The notes under the pieces: model-generated
Database searches by the model: none
Told to the model about the DNA's origin: nothing
Seen by the model: the letters and a program-made list of their open reading frames with translations, nothing else
Position numbers and translations under genes: made by a program
Assembly (NCBI RefSeq): GCF_001636055.1
Contig: NZ_CP011789.1
Span: 1,736,001 to 1,800,000 of the forward strand
Length of the DNA: 64,000 bases
Reading direction: 5' to 3'
DNA from: Pseudomonas putida
GTDB taxonomy: Bacteria; Pseudomonadota; Gammaproteobacteria; Pseudomonadales; Pseudomonadaceae
Part shown: positions 45,169 to 55,840 of the stretch, one piece after another
Numbering within the stretch: the first letter of the stretch is position 1
Layout: every line of letters starts with the position of its first letter

Positions 45169-47796
45169 ATGACCGATATCGATGTGCGCTTGCGTGAGGA
45201 TGTCCATCTGTTGGGTGAACTGCTGGGCGAGACCATCCGCCAGCAGCATGGCGAGGCATTCCTGCAGAAGATCGAGGATATCCGTCACAGCGCCAAGGCC
45301 GATCGCCGTGGCGCGGCCGAGCAGTTGAGCTCCACCCTCGGCGATCTTGCAGACGATGACCTGTTGCCGGTTGCCCGGGCCTTCAATCAGTTCCTCAACC
45401 TGGCCAACATTGCCGAGCAGTACCAGTTGATTCATCGCCGTGGGGCCGACCAACCGGCACCGTTCGAGGACCGTGCGCTGCCCGAGTTGCTGGCGCGCCT
45501 CAAGCAGGCAGGGCATGGCAACGATGCCTTGGCCCGGCAACTGGCCAAGCTGGACATCCAGCTGGTGCTCACTGCCCACCCCACCGAAGTGGCGCGGCGT
45601 ACGCTGATCCAGAAGTACGATGCCATCGCCGCGCAGCTTGCCGCACAGGACCATCGCGACCTCACGCCGGCCGAGCGCCAGCAGGTGCGCGAGCGCCTGC
45701 GCCGGTTGATCGCCGAGGCCTGGCACACCGAGGAGATTCGACGCACCCGGCCAACGCCGGTCGATGAGGCCAAATGGGGCTTTGCGGTGATCGAGCATTC
45801 CCTGTGGCAGGCGATTCCCAGCCACCTGCGCAAGGTCGACAAGGCGCTGTTCGAGGCCACGGGCCTGCACCTGCCGCTGGAAGCGGCGCCGGTGCGTTTC
45901 GCCTCGTGGATGGGTGGCGACCGCGATGGCAACCCCAACGTCACTGCCCCGGTCACCCGCGAGGTGCTGTTGTTGGCACGCTGGATGGCGGCCGACCTGT
46001 TCCTGCGCGATATCGACTACCTCGCCGCCGAACTGTCCATGCAACAGGCCAGTGACGCCCTGCGCGCCAAGGTGGGTGACAGCGCCGAGCCCTACCGCGC
46101 CTTCCTCAAGCAACTGCGCGATCGCCTGCGTGCCACCCGGGCCTGGGCCCATGCCTCGCTGGCCGGTCCGCAGCCTGCCGGTGCGGACGTGCTCGCCGAC
46201 AACCGTGAACTGATCGAACCACTGCAACTGTGCTATCAGTCGCTGCACGACTGCGGCATGGGTGTGATCGCCGACGGCCCGTTGCTCGACTGCCTGCGCC
46301 GGGCGGTGACCTTCGGCCTGTTCCTGGTGCGCCTGGACGTGCGTCAGGATGCGGCCCGGCACCGCGACGCATTGTCAGAAATCACCGAATATCTCGGGCT
46401 TGGGCGATATGCCGAGTGGGACGAAGAACAGCGCATGAGCTTCCTCCAGGCCGAGCTGAAGAATCGTCGGCCGCTGTTGCCCGCGCATTTCCAGCCCGAG
46501 GCCGAAACTGCCGAGGTGCTTGCCACCTGCCGCGAGATTGCTGCAGCACCAGCGGCATCGCTTGGCTCCTATGTCATCTCCATGGCTGGCGCAGCATCGG
46601 ATGTGCTGGCCGTGCAACTGCTGCTCAAGGAGGCCGGCCTGACCCGGCCGATGCGCGTGGTGCCGCTGTTCGAAACGCTCGCCGACCTGGACAACGCAGG
46701 CCCAGTGATGGAACGACTGCTCGGCCTGCCGGGCTACCGTGCCGGCCTGCACGGGCCGCAGGAGGTGATGATCGGTTACTCGGACTCGGCCAAGGATGCC
46801 GGTACCACTGCAGCCGCCTGGGCGCAGTACCGGGCGCAGGAAAACCTGGTGCGCATCTGCCGCGAACACCAAGTCGAACTGCTGTTGTTCCACGGCCGCG
46901 GCGGCACCGTCGGCCGTGGCGGTGGCCCGGCCCATGCGGCGATCCTTTCCCAGCCGCCAGGTTCGGTGGCGGGGCGTTTCCGCACGACCGAACAGGGCGA
47001 GATGATCCGTTTCAAGTTCGGCCTGCCGGGGATCGCCGAGCAGAACCTCAATCTCTACCTGGCGGCGGTGCTCGAGGCGACCTTGTTGCCGCCGCCACCG
47101 CCCGAGCCTGCCTGGCGCGAACTCATGGACCAGCTCGCCGCCGATGGGGTGAAGGCTTATCGCGCGGTGGTTCGCGAGAACCCCGATTTCGTCGAGTACT
47201 TCCGTCAATCCACCCCGGAGCAGGAACTTGGGCGCCTGCCGTTAGGCAGTCGGCCGGCCAAGCGCCGGGCGGGCGGCATCGAAAGCCTGCGGGCCATCCC
47301 GTGGATCTTCGGCTGGACCCAGACGCGCCTGATGCTGCCGGCCTGGCTTGGGTGGGAAACGGCGCTGAGCAATGCCCTGGCGCGCGGCCAGGGTGAGCTG
47401 CTGGGGCAAATGCGTGAGCAGTGGCCGTTCTTCCGCACCCGCATCGACATGCTGGAGATGGTGCTGGCCAAGGCCGATGCAGAAATCGCCAGGGCCTACG
47501 ACGAACGTCTAGTGCAACCGGCGCTGCTGCCATTGGGTGCGCATCTGCGCGACCTATTGTCGCAGTCGTGCCAGGTGGTGTTGGGCCTGACCGGCCAGGC
47601 GGTGCTACTGGCACACAGCCCGGAGACCCTGGAATTCATCAGCCTGCGCAACACCTACCTGGACCCGCTGCACCGCCTGCAGGCCGAGCTGCTGGCCCGG
47701 TCGCGGGTGCGCGAAGCCGCTCTGGACAGCCCGCTGGAGCAGGCCCTGCTGGTGACCGTGGCCGGTATTGCCGCCGGTTTGCGCAACACCGGCTGA
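45169..47796 (+). CDS. ppc: Phosphoenolpyruvate carboxylase
   Basis: 875 residues, normal size. It fixes bicarbonate onto PEP to give oxaloacetate for the TCA cycle. Active-site motifs: [13 protein letters not shown] (catalytic His), [10 protein letters not shown], and [19 protein letters not shown]; the C-terminus ends in the usual LRNTG. AGGAGAGCC precedes the ATG. Confidence 0.98.
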   Translation: MTDIDVRLREDVHLLGELLGETIRQQHGEAFLQKIEDIRHSAKADRRGAAEQLSSTLGDLADDDLLPVARAFNQFLNLANIAEQYQLIHRRGADQPAPFEDRALPELLARLKQAGHGNDALARQLAKLDIQLVLTAHPTEVARRTLIQKYDAIAAQLAAQDHRDLTPAERQQVRERLRRLIAEAWHTEEIRRTRPTPVDEAKWGFAVIEHSLWQAIPSHLRKVDKALFEATGLHLPLEAAPVRFASWMGGDRDGNPNVTAPVTREVLLLARWMAADLFLRDIDYLAAELSMQQASDALRAKVGDSAEPYRAFLKQLRDRLRATRAWAHASLAGPQPAGADVLADNRELIEPLQLCYQSLHDCGMGVIADGPLLDCLRRAVTFGLFLVRLDVRQDAARHRDALSEITEYLGLGRYAEWDEEQRMSFLQAELKNRRPLLPAHFQPEAETAEVLATCREIAAAPAASLGSYVISMAGAASDVLAVQLLLKEAGLTRPMRVVPLFETLADLDNAGPVMERLLGLPGYRAGLHGPQEVMIGYSDSAKDAGTTAAAWAQYRAQENLVRICREHQVELLLFHGRGGTVGRGGGPAHAAILSQPPGSVAGRFRTTEQGEMIRFKFGLPGIAEQNLNLYLAAVLEATLLPPPPPEPAWRELMDQLAADGVKAYRAVVRENPDFVEYFRQSTPEQELGRLPLGSRPAKRRAGGIESLRAIPWIFGWTQTRLMLPAWLGWETALSNALARGQGELLGQMREQWPFFRTRIDMLEMVLAKADAEIARAYDERLVQPALLPLGAHLRDLLSQSCQVVLGLTGQAVLLAHSPETLEFISLRNTYLDPLHRLQAELLARSRVREAALDSPLEQALLVTVAGIAAGLRNTG

Positions 47797-47967
47797 GGCC
47801 GTCCGGCAGCGCAGCAGCAGGCTGCACGATGGTGCAGGCACGGGGTGTATCGGGGTGGGTTGCGATGGGTGCAACCTGCTCGGCAAAACGGCGCCAGATG
47901 GGCTTTCGTGCAACTTTGGAACGCTTGTCTGGCTGCCGGGCGCTGTGTATCTTGATCAGCCTTTTGA

Positions 47968-47997
47968 CCGATTTTCCGGTCTGATCCGATTTTCCGG
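47968..47997. repeat. Two exact 12-bp direct repeats upstream of adk
   Basis: CCGATTTTCCGG occurs at 47968-47979 and 47986-47997 (start-to-start 18 bp). The 12-mer is itself a partial palindrome (CCG...CGG). Just before it a TTGACC (47964-47969) could be a -35. Possible binding site for a regulator of adk. Confidence 0.55.
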
Positions 47998-48025
47998 ACT
48001 TGGCCCTGAACGCCGAATCCATTGA

Positions 48026-48706
<681 letters not shown>

Positions 48707-48722
48707 TCGGCCTCTGCGTTTT

Positions 48723-48748
48723 ACAACGGCCCGCTTGCGGGCCGTTGT
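48723..48748 (+). terminator. Probable terminator after adk
   Basis: ACAACGGCCCGC-TTGC... pairs with GCGGGCCGTTGT (about 11-bp stem); the T run is weak (CGTTTA), so this may be partial. Confidence 0.6.
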
Positions 48749-48793
48749 CGTTTATACTGCCGCTCTTTTCCCTTTCGCCTGGATACACGTTCG

Positions 48794-49462
48794 ATGACCA
48801 CCCTGCTGGCCCTGGATACCGCCACCGAAGCCTGTTCCGTCGCCCTGCTGCATGACGGCAAGGTGACCAGCCATTACGAGGTGATCCCGCGCCAGCATGC
48901 GCAGAAGCTGCTGCCGATGATCAAGCAGTTGCTCGCCGACTCCGGTATCGCCCTGAGTGCAGTGGATGCCATCGCCTTTGGCCGTGGGCCTGGGGCCTTC
49001 ACGGGTGTGCGCATCGCCATCGGTGTGGTCCATGGGCTGGCGTTCGCCCTCGAACGGCCCGTGCTGCCGGTGTCGAACCTCGCCGCCCTGGCCCAGGGGG
49101 CCTTGCGCCAACAGGGTGTGCAGCAGGTGGCCGCGGCCATCGATGCGCGCATGGACGAAGTGTATTGGGGCTGCTACCAGGCGCACGATGGCGAAATGCG
49201 CCTGCTCGATCAGGAGCGGGTGATCGCCCCTGAGCGGGTGGCACTGCCCCAGGCCGGCCAGTGGTTCGGTGCCGGCACTGGCTGGGGTTATGGCGAGCGT
49301 CTGGCGGTGCAGGTCGAGCGTTGCGATGCCCAGGCCCTGCCGCATGCCCTGGATATCCTCAGCCTGGCCGGTCATGCCTGGGCGCGTGGCGAGGCGGTTG
49401 CAGCCGAACAGGCTCAACCGGTCTATCTGCGCGATAATGTCGCTACGCCCAAGGCGCGCTGA
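48794..49462 (+). CDS. tsaB: tRNA t6A biosynthesis protein TsaB
   Basis: 222 residues, ASKHA fold: LLALDTATEACSVALL at the N-terminus and AFGRGPGAFTGVRIAIGV. With TsaC, TsaD and TsaE it makes N6-threonylcarbamoyladenosine in ANN-reading tRNAs; TsaB is the scaffold of TsaD. Follows adk as in P. aeruginosa. Confidence 0.95.
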   Translation: MTTLLALDTATEACSVALLHDGKVTSHYEVIPRQHAQKLLPMIKQLLADSGIALSAVDAIAFGRGPGAFTGVRIAIGVVHGLAFALERPVLPVSNLAALAQGALRQQGVQQVAAAIDARMDEVYWGCYQAHDGEMRLLDQERVIAPERVALPQAGQWFGAGTGWGYGERLAVQVERCDAQALPHALDILSLAGHAWARGEAVAAEQAQPVYLRDNVATPKAR

Positions 49463-49593
49463 GTACAGTTCGTCGGCTATTGCCGTTCGAGATAAAACCT
49501 TTTGCGCGAACTGTGGTCCAGTTATCACACGCGCATTGGTGATGGAAGCCTGATGCTGCTAGATTGCCATCATTGCTCCTGAGTGCACCCATC

Positions 49594-49890
49594 ATGCGCA
49601 TCGACGGTTTCTCCTCACAGTCCTATCCGGTCAAGCGTGCCCCGCGCAAGGCGCTGGTGCGCGACGAGAGCATCGACGATGCACAGGTAATCGAGGACGT
49701 CGAAGACGACGAAGCCGAGCAGATTGCCCGCGCCAACCGCCGCAGCGCCGGCCTGCCTGCGCGTCAGCAGGACATGGTATTCCCCCGCGCCCGTGACCGC
49801 CGCACCGCCACTGCGCTGGCCAGCTACCTCAGCACCGCCGGTTTCACCGATTGGGAGATGGAAGTGCTTGGGTTGGACCTGTACATTTGA
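49594..49890 (+). CDS. Small conserved hypothetical protein
   Basis: 98 residues from the ATG at 49594 (MRIDGFSSQSYPVKRAPRK). Acidic middle (VIEDVEDDEAEQ), then a basic stretch (PRARDRRTATALASYLSTAGF). No signal or membrane segment. I know similar short proteins only from Pseudomonas; function unknown. DUF72 gene starts 3 nt after its stop. Confidence 0.65.
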   Translation: MRIDGFSSQSYPVKRAPRKALVRDESIDDAQVIEDVEDDEAEQIARANRRSAGLPARQQDMVFPRARDRRTATALASYLSTAGFTDWEMEVLGLDLYI

Positions 49891-49893
49891 TGG

Positions 49894-50763
49894 ATGAATC
49901 CATCGCCTCTGCCTTATCACCTCGGTTGTCCGTCCTGGAGCGAGAACGCCTGGCGCGACTACCTCTATCCCGCCGACGCCCGCCCTGCTGAATACCTTGG
50001 CCTGTACAGCCAGGTGTTCAATGCGGTCGAGGGCAACACCACCTTCTACGCCCGTCCTGCGCCCGCCACGGTGGAGCGCTGGGCCCAGGTCATGCCCCAG
50101 CGGTTTCGCTTCACCGCGAAGTTTCCCGGTGACGTCAGCCATGCGGGCGATCTGCGTGATCAGCTTGAATCCGCGCTGGACTTCACCCGTCTGCTGGCGC
50201 CGCTGGGCGAGCGAGTAACCCCCTACTGGCTGCAACTGCCAGCGCTGTTCGGCCCGGCCCGATTGGCGGAACTGAGTCACTTTCTCGACGAGATCGGTGT
50301 GCCAGTGGCCGTCGAGGTGCGCAACGATGCCTTCTTCGCCCGTGGCGATGAAGAGCGCCTGCTCAACCGACTGTTGCATGAGCGCGGTGTGGAGCGGATC
50401 TGCCTGGATCCGCGGGCACTGTTCAGTTGCACGTCGCGCGACCCGGCGGTGCTGCACGCGCAGGCCAAGAAGCCCAAGGTGCCGCCGCGTCCGGCCGCCT
50501 TCAGCCAGCACCCGCAGGTGCGCTTCATCGGTCATCCGGAGTTGGCTGCCAACGAAAGCTTTCTCACACCTTGGGTAGACAAGGTCGCCGGCTGGATCGA
50601 GGAGGGGCGTTGCCCGTACATTTTCCTGCACACCTCCGACAACCGCCTGGCCGCAGCCTTGGCCCAGCACTTTCACCAGCGCCTCATGGTGCGGTTGCCG
50701 GGCCTGGCGGCCTTGCCGGAATTGCCGCGCGCACCTGAGGTCGAACAACTGGGATTACTCTGA
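49894..50763 (+). CDS. DUF72 family protein (TIM-barrel)
   Basis: 289 residues, YHLGCPSWSENAWRDYLYP at the start, NTTFYARP and RFRFTAKFPGDVSH in the core, FIGHPELAANESFL near the C-terminus: all DUF72 landmarks. The family has a TIM-barrel fold and no proven activity. Confidence 0.85.
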   Translation: MNPSPLPYHLGCPSWSENAWRDYLYPADARPAEYLGLYSQVFNAVEGNTTFYARPAPATVERWAQVMPQRFRFTAKFPGDVSHAGDLRDQLESALDFTRLLAPLGERVTPYWLQLPALFGPARLAELSHFLDEIGVPVAVEVRNDAFFARGDEERLLNRLLHERGVERICLDPRALFSCTSRDPAVLHAQAKKPKVPPRPAAFSQHPQVRFIGHPELAANESFLTPWVDKVAGWIEEGRCPYIFLHTSDNRLAAALAQHFHQRLMVRLPGLAALPELPRAPEVEQLGLL

Positions 50764-50790
50764 CCCCCAGACCTTGCCGGAGACCTGATC

Positions 50791-51621
50791 ATGGATGTGC
50801 AAACCCTGCGAGCCGAAGCCTTCAAGATGTTGCACGAGCGTGATGGCGCCTTCGTCATCGCCAACCCTTGGGACGCCGGGTCCGCCAAGCTGCTGGCTGC
50901 GCTGGGCTTCGAGGCACTTGCCACGACCAGCGCAGGATTGGCCTTCAGTCTGGGCCGTCCTGATGCCGAGGGCGCTCTGAGCCTCGATGAAACCCTGGCC
51001 AACGCCCAGGCCATCGTTGATGCCACTCCCCTACCGGTGGCCGCAGACCTGGAGAACGGTTTCGGCGACCTGCCCGAACACTGCGCGCAGACCATTCTGC
51101 GTGCCGCCGAGGCCGGGTTGGTTGGCGGCTCGATCGAGGACGCCAGCGGTCGCCGCGATTCCCCCATCCATGACTTCGGCCTGGCCGTCGAGCGCGTACG
51201 CGCTGCAGTGCAGGCGGCGCGCAGCCTGCCTTTCCCGTTCACTCTCTGTGCCCGCGCAGAAAACCTGCTGCACGGGCGCCTGGACCTGGATGACACCATC
51301 AAGCGGCTGCAGGCGTTCGCCGAGGCCGGTGCCGATGTGCTCTATGCCCCAGGCCTGCGCAGCGTCGATGAGATACGGGCAGTGGTGCAGGCCGTTGCGC
51401 CCAGGCCGGTCAACGTGCTGATGGGCATGGCAGGCGTGCCGCTGGGGGTGAACCAGTTGCAGGACCTGGGTGTGCGGCGCATCAGTGTGGGTTCATCAAT
51501 GGCCAGGGCGGCGCTGGGGGCGTTGCAGCGTGCGGCGCTGGAGATCCGCGACCAGGGCACTTTCGCTTACGGCGAGCAGGCGGTGCCGTTCGCCCAGCTC
51601 AACGATCTGTTCCGACGCTGA
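50791..51621 (+). CDS. Isocitrate lyase/PEP mutase superfamily enzyme
   Basis: 276 residues, TIM barrel. NPWDAGSAKLLAALGFEALATTSAG, the metal-binding PVAADLENGFGD, and GGSIEDASG are typical of the COG2513-like group. The lyase catalytic loop KKCGH is not seen, so it is not isocitrate or methylisocitrate lyase; it may act on oxaloacetate, phosphonopyruvate or a related 2-oxo acid. Confidence 0.82.
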   Translation: MDVQTLRAEAFKMLHERDGAFVIANPWDAGSAKLLAALGFEALATTSAGLAFSLGRPDAEGALSLDETLANAQAIVDATPLPVAADLENGFGDLPEHCAQTILRAAEAGLVGGSIEDASGRRDSPIHDFGLAVERVRAAVQAARSLPFPFTLCARAENLLHGRLDLDDTIKRLQAFAEAGADVLYAPGLRSVDEIRAVVQAVAPRPVNVLMGMAGVPLGVNQLQDLGVRRISVGSSMARAALGALQRAALEIRDQGTFAYGEQAVPFAQLNDLFRR

Positions 51622-51627
51622 TCGGCC

Positions 51628-52317
51628 ATGCGTTTGCTGGCGACGGTGCTGGGCGGGGTGATGGTCGCAGGCGCTGTTGCCTGGTATCTCGGTTGGCGCC
51701 CCCCGGCGGCGTGGAACCCCTGGGCGGCGCTGGATGTGCGTCAGCCGCCGAACCTGCTGACGGCCTACAAGCTGTCACGCCTGCGTGACGACCCGGATCT
51801 GTGTCGACAGGCACTGCAAACCTCCGCGCTGCGTTATCGGGAACAGGCCGACAGCCCGGAAACGGCGCGTTGTCCGTTACGCAACGTATGGCGTATCGAA
51901 GCTGGCGAGGCGCGGTTGAGCAGCAGCTTTCTCGCCAGTTGTCCGCTGGCGGTGGCCTATGCGCTGTTCGAGACTCACGGCCTGCAGCCTGCGGCGCAGC
52001 GTGTGTTTGGCCAGTCGGTGGCACAGGTGGATCACCTGGGCAGTTTTGCCTGTCGCAATGTCTATCATCGCGAGCAGGGGCGGCTTAGCCAGCACGCGAC
52101 GGCCAATGCCCTGGACATCAGCGGTTTTCGTCTGAAGGATGGCCAGCGCATCGTGCTGGCGCGAGACTGGCAGGCGGGCGGGGCGAAGGCGCAATTCCTG
52201 CGCGAAGTGCGCGATGCGGCCTGCGAGAGCTTCAGTACGGTGCTTGGACCTGACTACAATGCCGCCCACGCAAATCACTTTCATCTGGATGCGGGGCGGT
52301 GGCAGGTCTGTCGCTGA
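51628..52317 (+). CDS. Extensin-like family protein, putative peptidoglycan LAS-type peptidase
   Basis: 229 residues. N-terminal membrane anchor (about 4-22) then an extensin-like C-terminal domain with four or more Cys. The zinc pattern of LAS/M15 peptidases appears: SQHATANALDISGF and ANHFHLDAG. Probably periplasmic and wall-active, by family. Six nt after the preceding gene; convergent with the next, 1 nt between stops. Confidence 0.8.
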   Translation: MRLLATVLGGVMVAGAVAWYLGWRPPAAWNPWAALDVRQPPNLLTAYKLSRLRDDPDLCRQALQTSALRYREQADSPETARCPLRNVWRIEAGEARLSSSFLASCPLAVAYALFETHGLQPAAQRVFGQSVAQVDHLGSFACRNVYHREQGRLSQHATANALDISGFRLKDGQRIVLARDWQAGGAKAQFLREVRDAACESFSTVLGPDYNAAHANHFHLDAGRWQVCR

Positions 52318-52318
52318 T

Positions 52319-52942
52319 TCAGGCGTGTACGCGCACGTTGTTCAGCACCACCGGGCGCGCCCAGTGGGTGTCGAACTCCAGGTCGGTCTGCTGCTTGGCG
52401 AGAGTCGCGTCGTCGAAGGGTTCCGGGGCGGGCTCTAGCAGGTACTTTTCCAGTTCGGCGATTGGCAGGTGCAGCGGACGCGGCGAAGGCGCCGGGCCCG
52501 GCTCGGGCGAAGGATGGCCCTGGTTCATCACCAGCGGACGTAGCCAACTGCCGTTGAGGTCGAGCTGGCGCTGCTGCTCGATCAGTTCGCTGGCGCTGAA
52601 GGGTTCGGGGGCCGGCTCCAGCAGGTTGGCTTCCAGTTCCGCCTTGGGCAGGAACAGCGGCTCGGGCGGACGCACCTCGGTATCCTGAACCGGCAGCGCG
52701 CGCTGAATTTCGATCAATGCCAGCGCCTTGGCGCCACCCAGTGGCTCGCCGCTGTCCTTGTCGTACTGGCGAGTCAATGCCTGGCTGAAGCTGTCCTGCT
52801 CTTCTGCGGACTGCTCGGCCATCGCGCGGGCGAAGAAGTCCTGCCACAGGTGGCTGACGCCGCCCAGTGCCTGGGTATTCTGGCGACCGTAGTTGCCGAC
52901 TGGCGACAGGTAGGTCAAACCGATGGGAAGAGTATCTGACAT
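52319..52942 (-). CDS. Hypothetical protein with internal duplication
   Basis: 207 residues, no signal peptide. Residues about 96-140 and 157-202 are repeats of each other (LPKAELEANLLEPAPEPF versus LPIAELEKYLLEPAPEPF; later SWLRPLVMN versus HWARPVVLN), 61 residues apart, joined by a Pro-rich spacer. The N-terminal part (1-90) is different and may be helical. I do not recognise a family; probably Pseudomonas-specific. Confidence 0.7.
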   Translation of the reverse strand: MSDTLPIGLTYLSPVGNYGRQNTQALGGVSHLWQDFFARAMAEQSAEEQDSFSQALTRQYDKDSGEPLGGAKALALIEIQRALPVQDTEVRPPEPLFLPKAELEANLLEPAPEPFSASELIEQQRQLDLNGSWLRPLVMNQGHPSPEPGPAPSPRPLHLPIAELEKYLLEPAPEPFDDATLAKQQTDLEFDTHWARPVVLNNVRVHA

Positions 52943-53015
52943 GGCAGTCGCGCGCGTTGTGCTCTGGCAGAATAGCGGATAGAGCTTTTATCGGCCGTGG
53001 CCGGGGTTTCATTAA

Positions 53016-53819
<804 letters not shown>

Positions 53820-53896
53820 GGTCAGCCGGCTCGAGGGGTGGCGCCGAACCGCCGCGAACACCGGCAAAAGCCGGTGCATGAGCGCGGTGTGTACTT

Positions 53897-53922
53897 TTCG
53901 CGGGCAAGCCCGCTCCTACAGG
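53897..53922. repeat. Single REP element
   Basis: TTCGCGGGCAAGCCCGCTCC followed by TACAGG, touching the stop codon (53916-53918 complement) of the TetR gene. Confidence 0.8.
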
Positions 53923-54551
53923 GGGCTGCTATACGCGCGAATGAACACCCCGACCACCTCGCGCACATGCTGCTCGGCGTCCTCGCCGGCCAGCGGCGGT
54001 GCGCAGCCCAGCAGCAGGCGGTAATCGGCAGCACCCTTGATCAGGCAGAAGAAATGCTCGGCGGCGCGCAACGGATTCTCTATCCGCAGCAACCCACGCT
54101 CGTCGACACAGCGCAGCAACGCCTCCATCTCGGCCAGCACCCGCTTGGGCCCCGCCTCGTAGAAGAACTGCCCAAGCCCCGGGTCCTGGCTGCCCAAGGC
54201 CATGATCAGGCGCGTGAGCTTGACCGACTCGTCGCTGCTGATCAGTGCCTGGAAGCCTCGGGCGATGTTGAGCAGCACCTCTTCGATCGGCACCCCCTCG
54301 GGCAGCTCGAAGATCAGGTCGGGCAACTGCGTCTGGCAGGTGGCCATGACTGCAGAGCCGAACAGGGTCTGCTTGTCGTTGAAGTGGCTATAGACCGTCA
54401 GTTTTGAAACACCCGCCGCCGCAGCGACCGCATCCATGCTGGTGTTGGCATAGCCAAGGCTGAGGAACAGCGACTTGGCGGCTTCGAGGATGGCCTCGCG
54501 CTTGGCGAGATCCTTGGGCCGGCCAGGGCCTGTGGGTGCGTCGATGGGCAT
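53916..54551 (-). CDS. TetR family regulator of the adjacent RND pump
   Basis: 211 residues: HTH (about 15-62; KREAILEAAKSLFLSLGYANTSMDAVAAAAGVSKLTVYSHF) and a C-terminal regulatory domain of the AcrR/AefR type. Divergent from the RND operon with 182 bp between, so a local repressor is the simplest reading. A REP element runs into the stop. Confidence 0.85.
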   Translation of the reverse strand: MPIDAPTGPGRPKDLAKREAILEAAKSLFLSLGYANTSMDAVAAAAGVSKLTVYSHFNDKQTLFGSAVMATCQTQLPDLIFELPEGVPIEEVLLNIARGFQALISSDESVKLTRLIMALGSQDPGLGQFFYEAGPKRVLAEMEALLRCVDERGLLRIENPLRAAEHFFCLIKGAADYRLLLGCAPPLAGEDAEQHVREVVGVFIRAYSSPL

Positions 54552-54671
54552 TGGAATCCGTGTTTGTCTGATGGAGCGCTCATATTACCGGGTCGCGCGG
54601 CTCGCGGCTGCTACGCACGTCGCGGCGCAAATACATTTTTCTCTCATGCACCTGCTTCCCGGAGTCGTTTC

Positions 54672-54699
54672 GCTGACTTAATATACCCGCCAGTATAAT
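54672..54699 (+). promoter_or_regulatory. RND operon promoter with overlapping TetR-type operator candidate
   Basis: TATAAT at 54694-54699 is a perfect -10; GCTGAC (54672-54677) is a fair -35 at 16 nt. The palindrome TATAC-CCGCCA-GTATA (54682-54697) covers the spacer and -10, the expected place for a repressor. Confidence 0.55.
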
Positions 54700-54733
54700 T
54701 ATTCGATGCGTCCTCTGCGAAAGGTCTTCCATC

Positions 54734-55834
54734 ATGTTGCGTCGTGCGTCGCCCCTCGTCCTGCCCCTTGCCTGCCTTCTGCTGCTCACTGCCTGTGGCC
54801 AGGAGGCTGCTGCACCCGCGGCCCCGCGTCCGGCACTGGTGATCCAGCCCCAGCCCACCGGCGCCTCGGCCGACAGCTATCCGGGCGAAGTACGCGCCAG
54901 GTTCGAGCCGGAACTGGCGTTCCGTATTGGTGGCAAGGTCAGCAAGCGCCTGGTCGAGGAAGGGCAGCGGGTCAAGGCCGACCAACCACTGGCCGAGCTC
55001 GATCCACAGGATGTGCACCTGCAGTTGGAGGCCAACCGCGCGCAGATGGCGGCCGCCGAAGCGAACCTGTCGCTGGTGCGGGCCGAACGCGACCGTTACC
55101 AGAAGCTGCTCGACCGACAGATGGTCAGCCATTCCCAGTTCGACAATGCCGAGAACCTCTACCGTGCAGGTCTTGCCCGCCTCAAGCAGGCCAAGGCCGA
55201 ATTCGACGTGGCCGGCAACCAGGCCGAATACGCGGTGCTGCGGGCGCCGCAGAACGGGGTGATCGCCAAGCGCCAGGTCGAGGTCGGCCAGGTGGTTGCG
55301 GCGGGGCAGACAGTGTTCACCCTGGCCGCCGATGGCGAACGTGAGGTGGCCATCGGCCTGCCCGAGCAACAGTTCGCGCGTTTCTCGGTAGGGCAGGCGG
55401 TCAGTGTCGAACTGTGGTCGCATCCCGAGCAACGCTTCGAGGGGCGTATCCGCGAGCTGTCGCCGGCGGCCGATCCACGCTCGCGCACCTTCGCTGCGCG
55501 AATCGCCTTCACATCGACGCAAGCCCCGGCAGAGCTGGGCCAGAGTGCCAAGGTGTACATCGCCCACGCCGAACACTCGCCGCTGTCGGTGCCGCTGTCG
55601 GCGGTGACTGCCGAGCAGGGCCAGGCTTATGTCTGGCGGGTTGGCAAGGACAATCGACTGGAGCGTGCGCCCGTGCGTCTCGGCCCTTATGGCGCAGACA
55701 GCGTGCCGGTGCTCGAAGGGCTGGGCGCCAACGACTGGGTGGTCGCCGCAGGTGGCCACGTGCTGCGCGAAGGCCAGGAGGTACGGCCGGTCGATCGCAG
55801 CAACCGTATGGTGAACCTGGCGACCAAGGAGTAA
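54734..55834 (+). CDS. RND efflux periplasmic adaptor (MFP), lipoprotein
   Basis: 366 residues. Lipobox LLTAC (Cys21), then lipoyl halves (FRIGGKVSKRLVEEGQRVKADQPLAELD and VLRAPQNGVIAKRQVEVGQVV) flanking an alpha-helical hairpin (about 95-150), beta-barrel and membrane-proximal domains. It joins the RND pump to an outer-membrane channel. Seven nt before the pump gene. Confidence 0.92.
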   Translation: MLRRASPLVLPLACLLLLTACGQEAAAPAAPRPALVIQPQPTGASADSYPGEVRARFEPELAFRIGGKVSKRLVEEGQRVKADQPLAELDPQDVHLQLEANRAQMAAAEANLSLVRAERDRYQKLLDRQMVSHSQFDNAENLYRAGLARLKQAKAEFDVAGNQAEYAVLRAPQNGVIAKRQVEVGQVVAAGQTVFTLAADGEREVAIGLPEQQFARFSVGQAVSVELWSHPEQRFEGRIRELSPAADPRSRTFAARIAFTSTQAPAELGQSAKVYIAHAEHSPLSVPLSAVTAEQGQAYVWRVGKDNRLERAPVRLGPYGADSVPVLEGLGANDWVVAAGGHVLREGQEVRPVDRSNRMVNLATKE

Positions 55835-55840
55835 GTCCCG

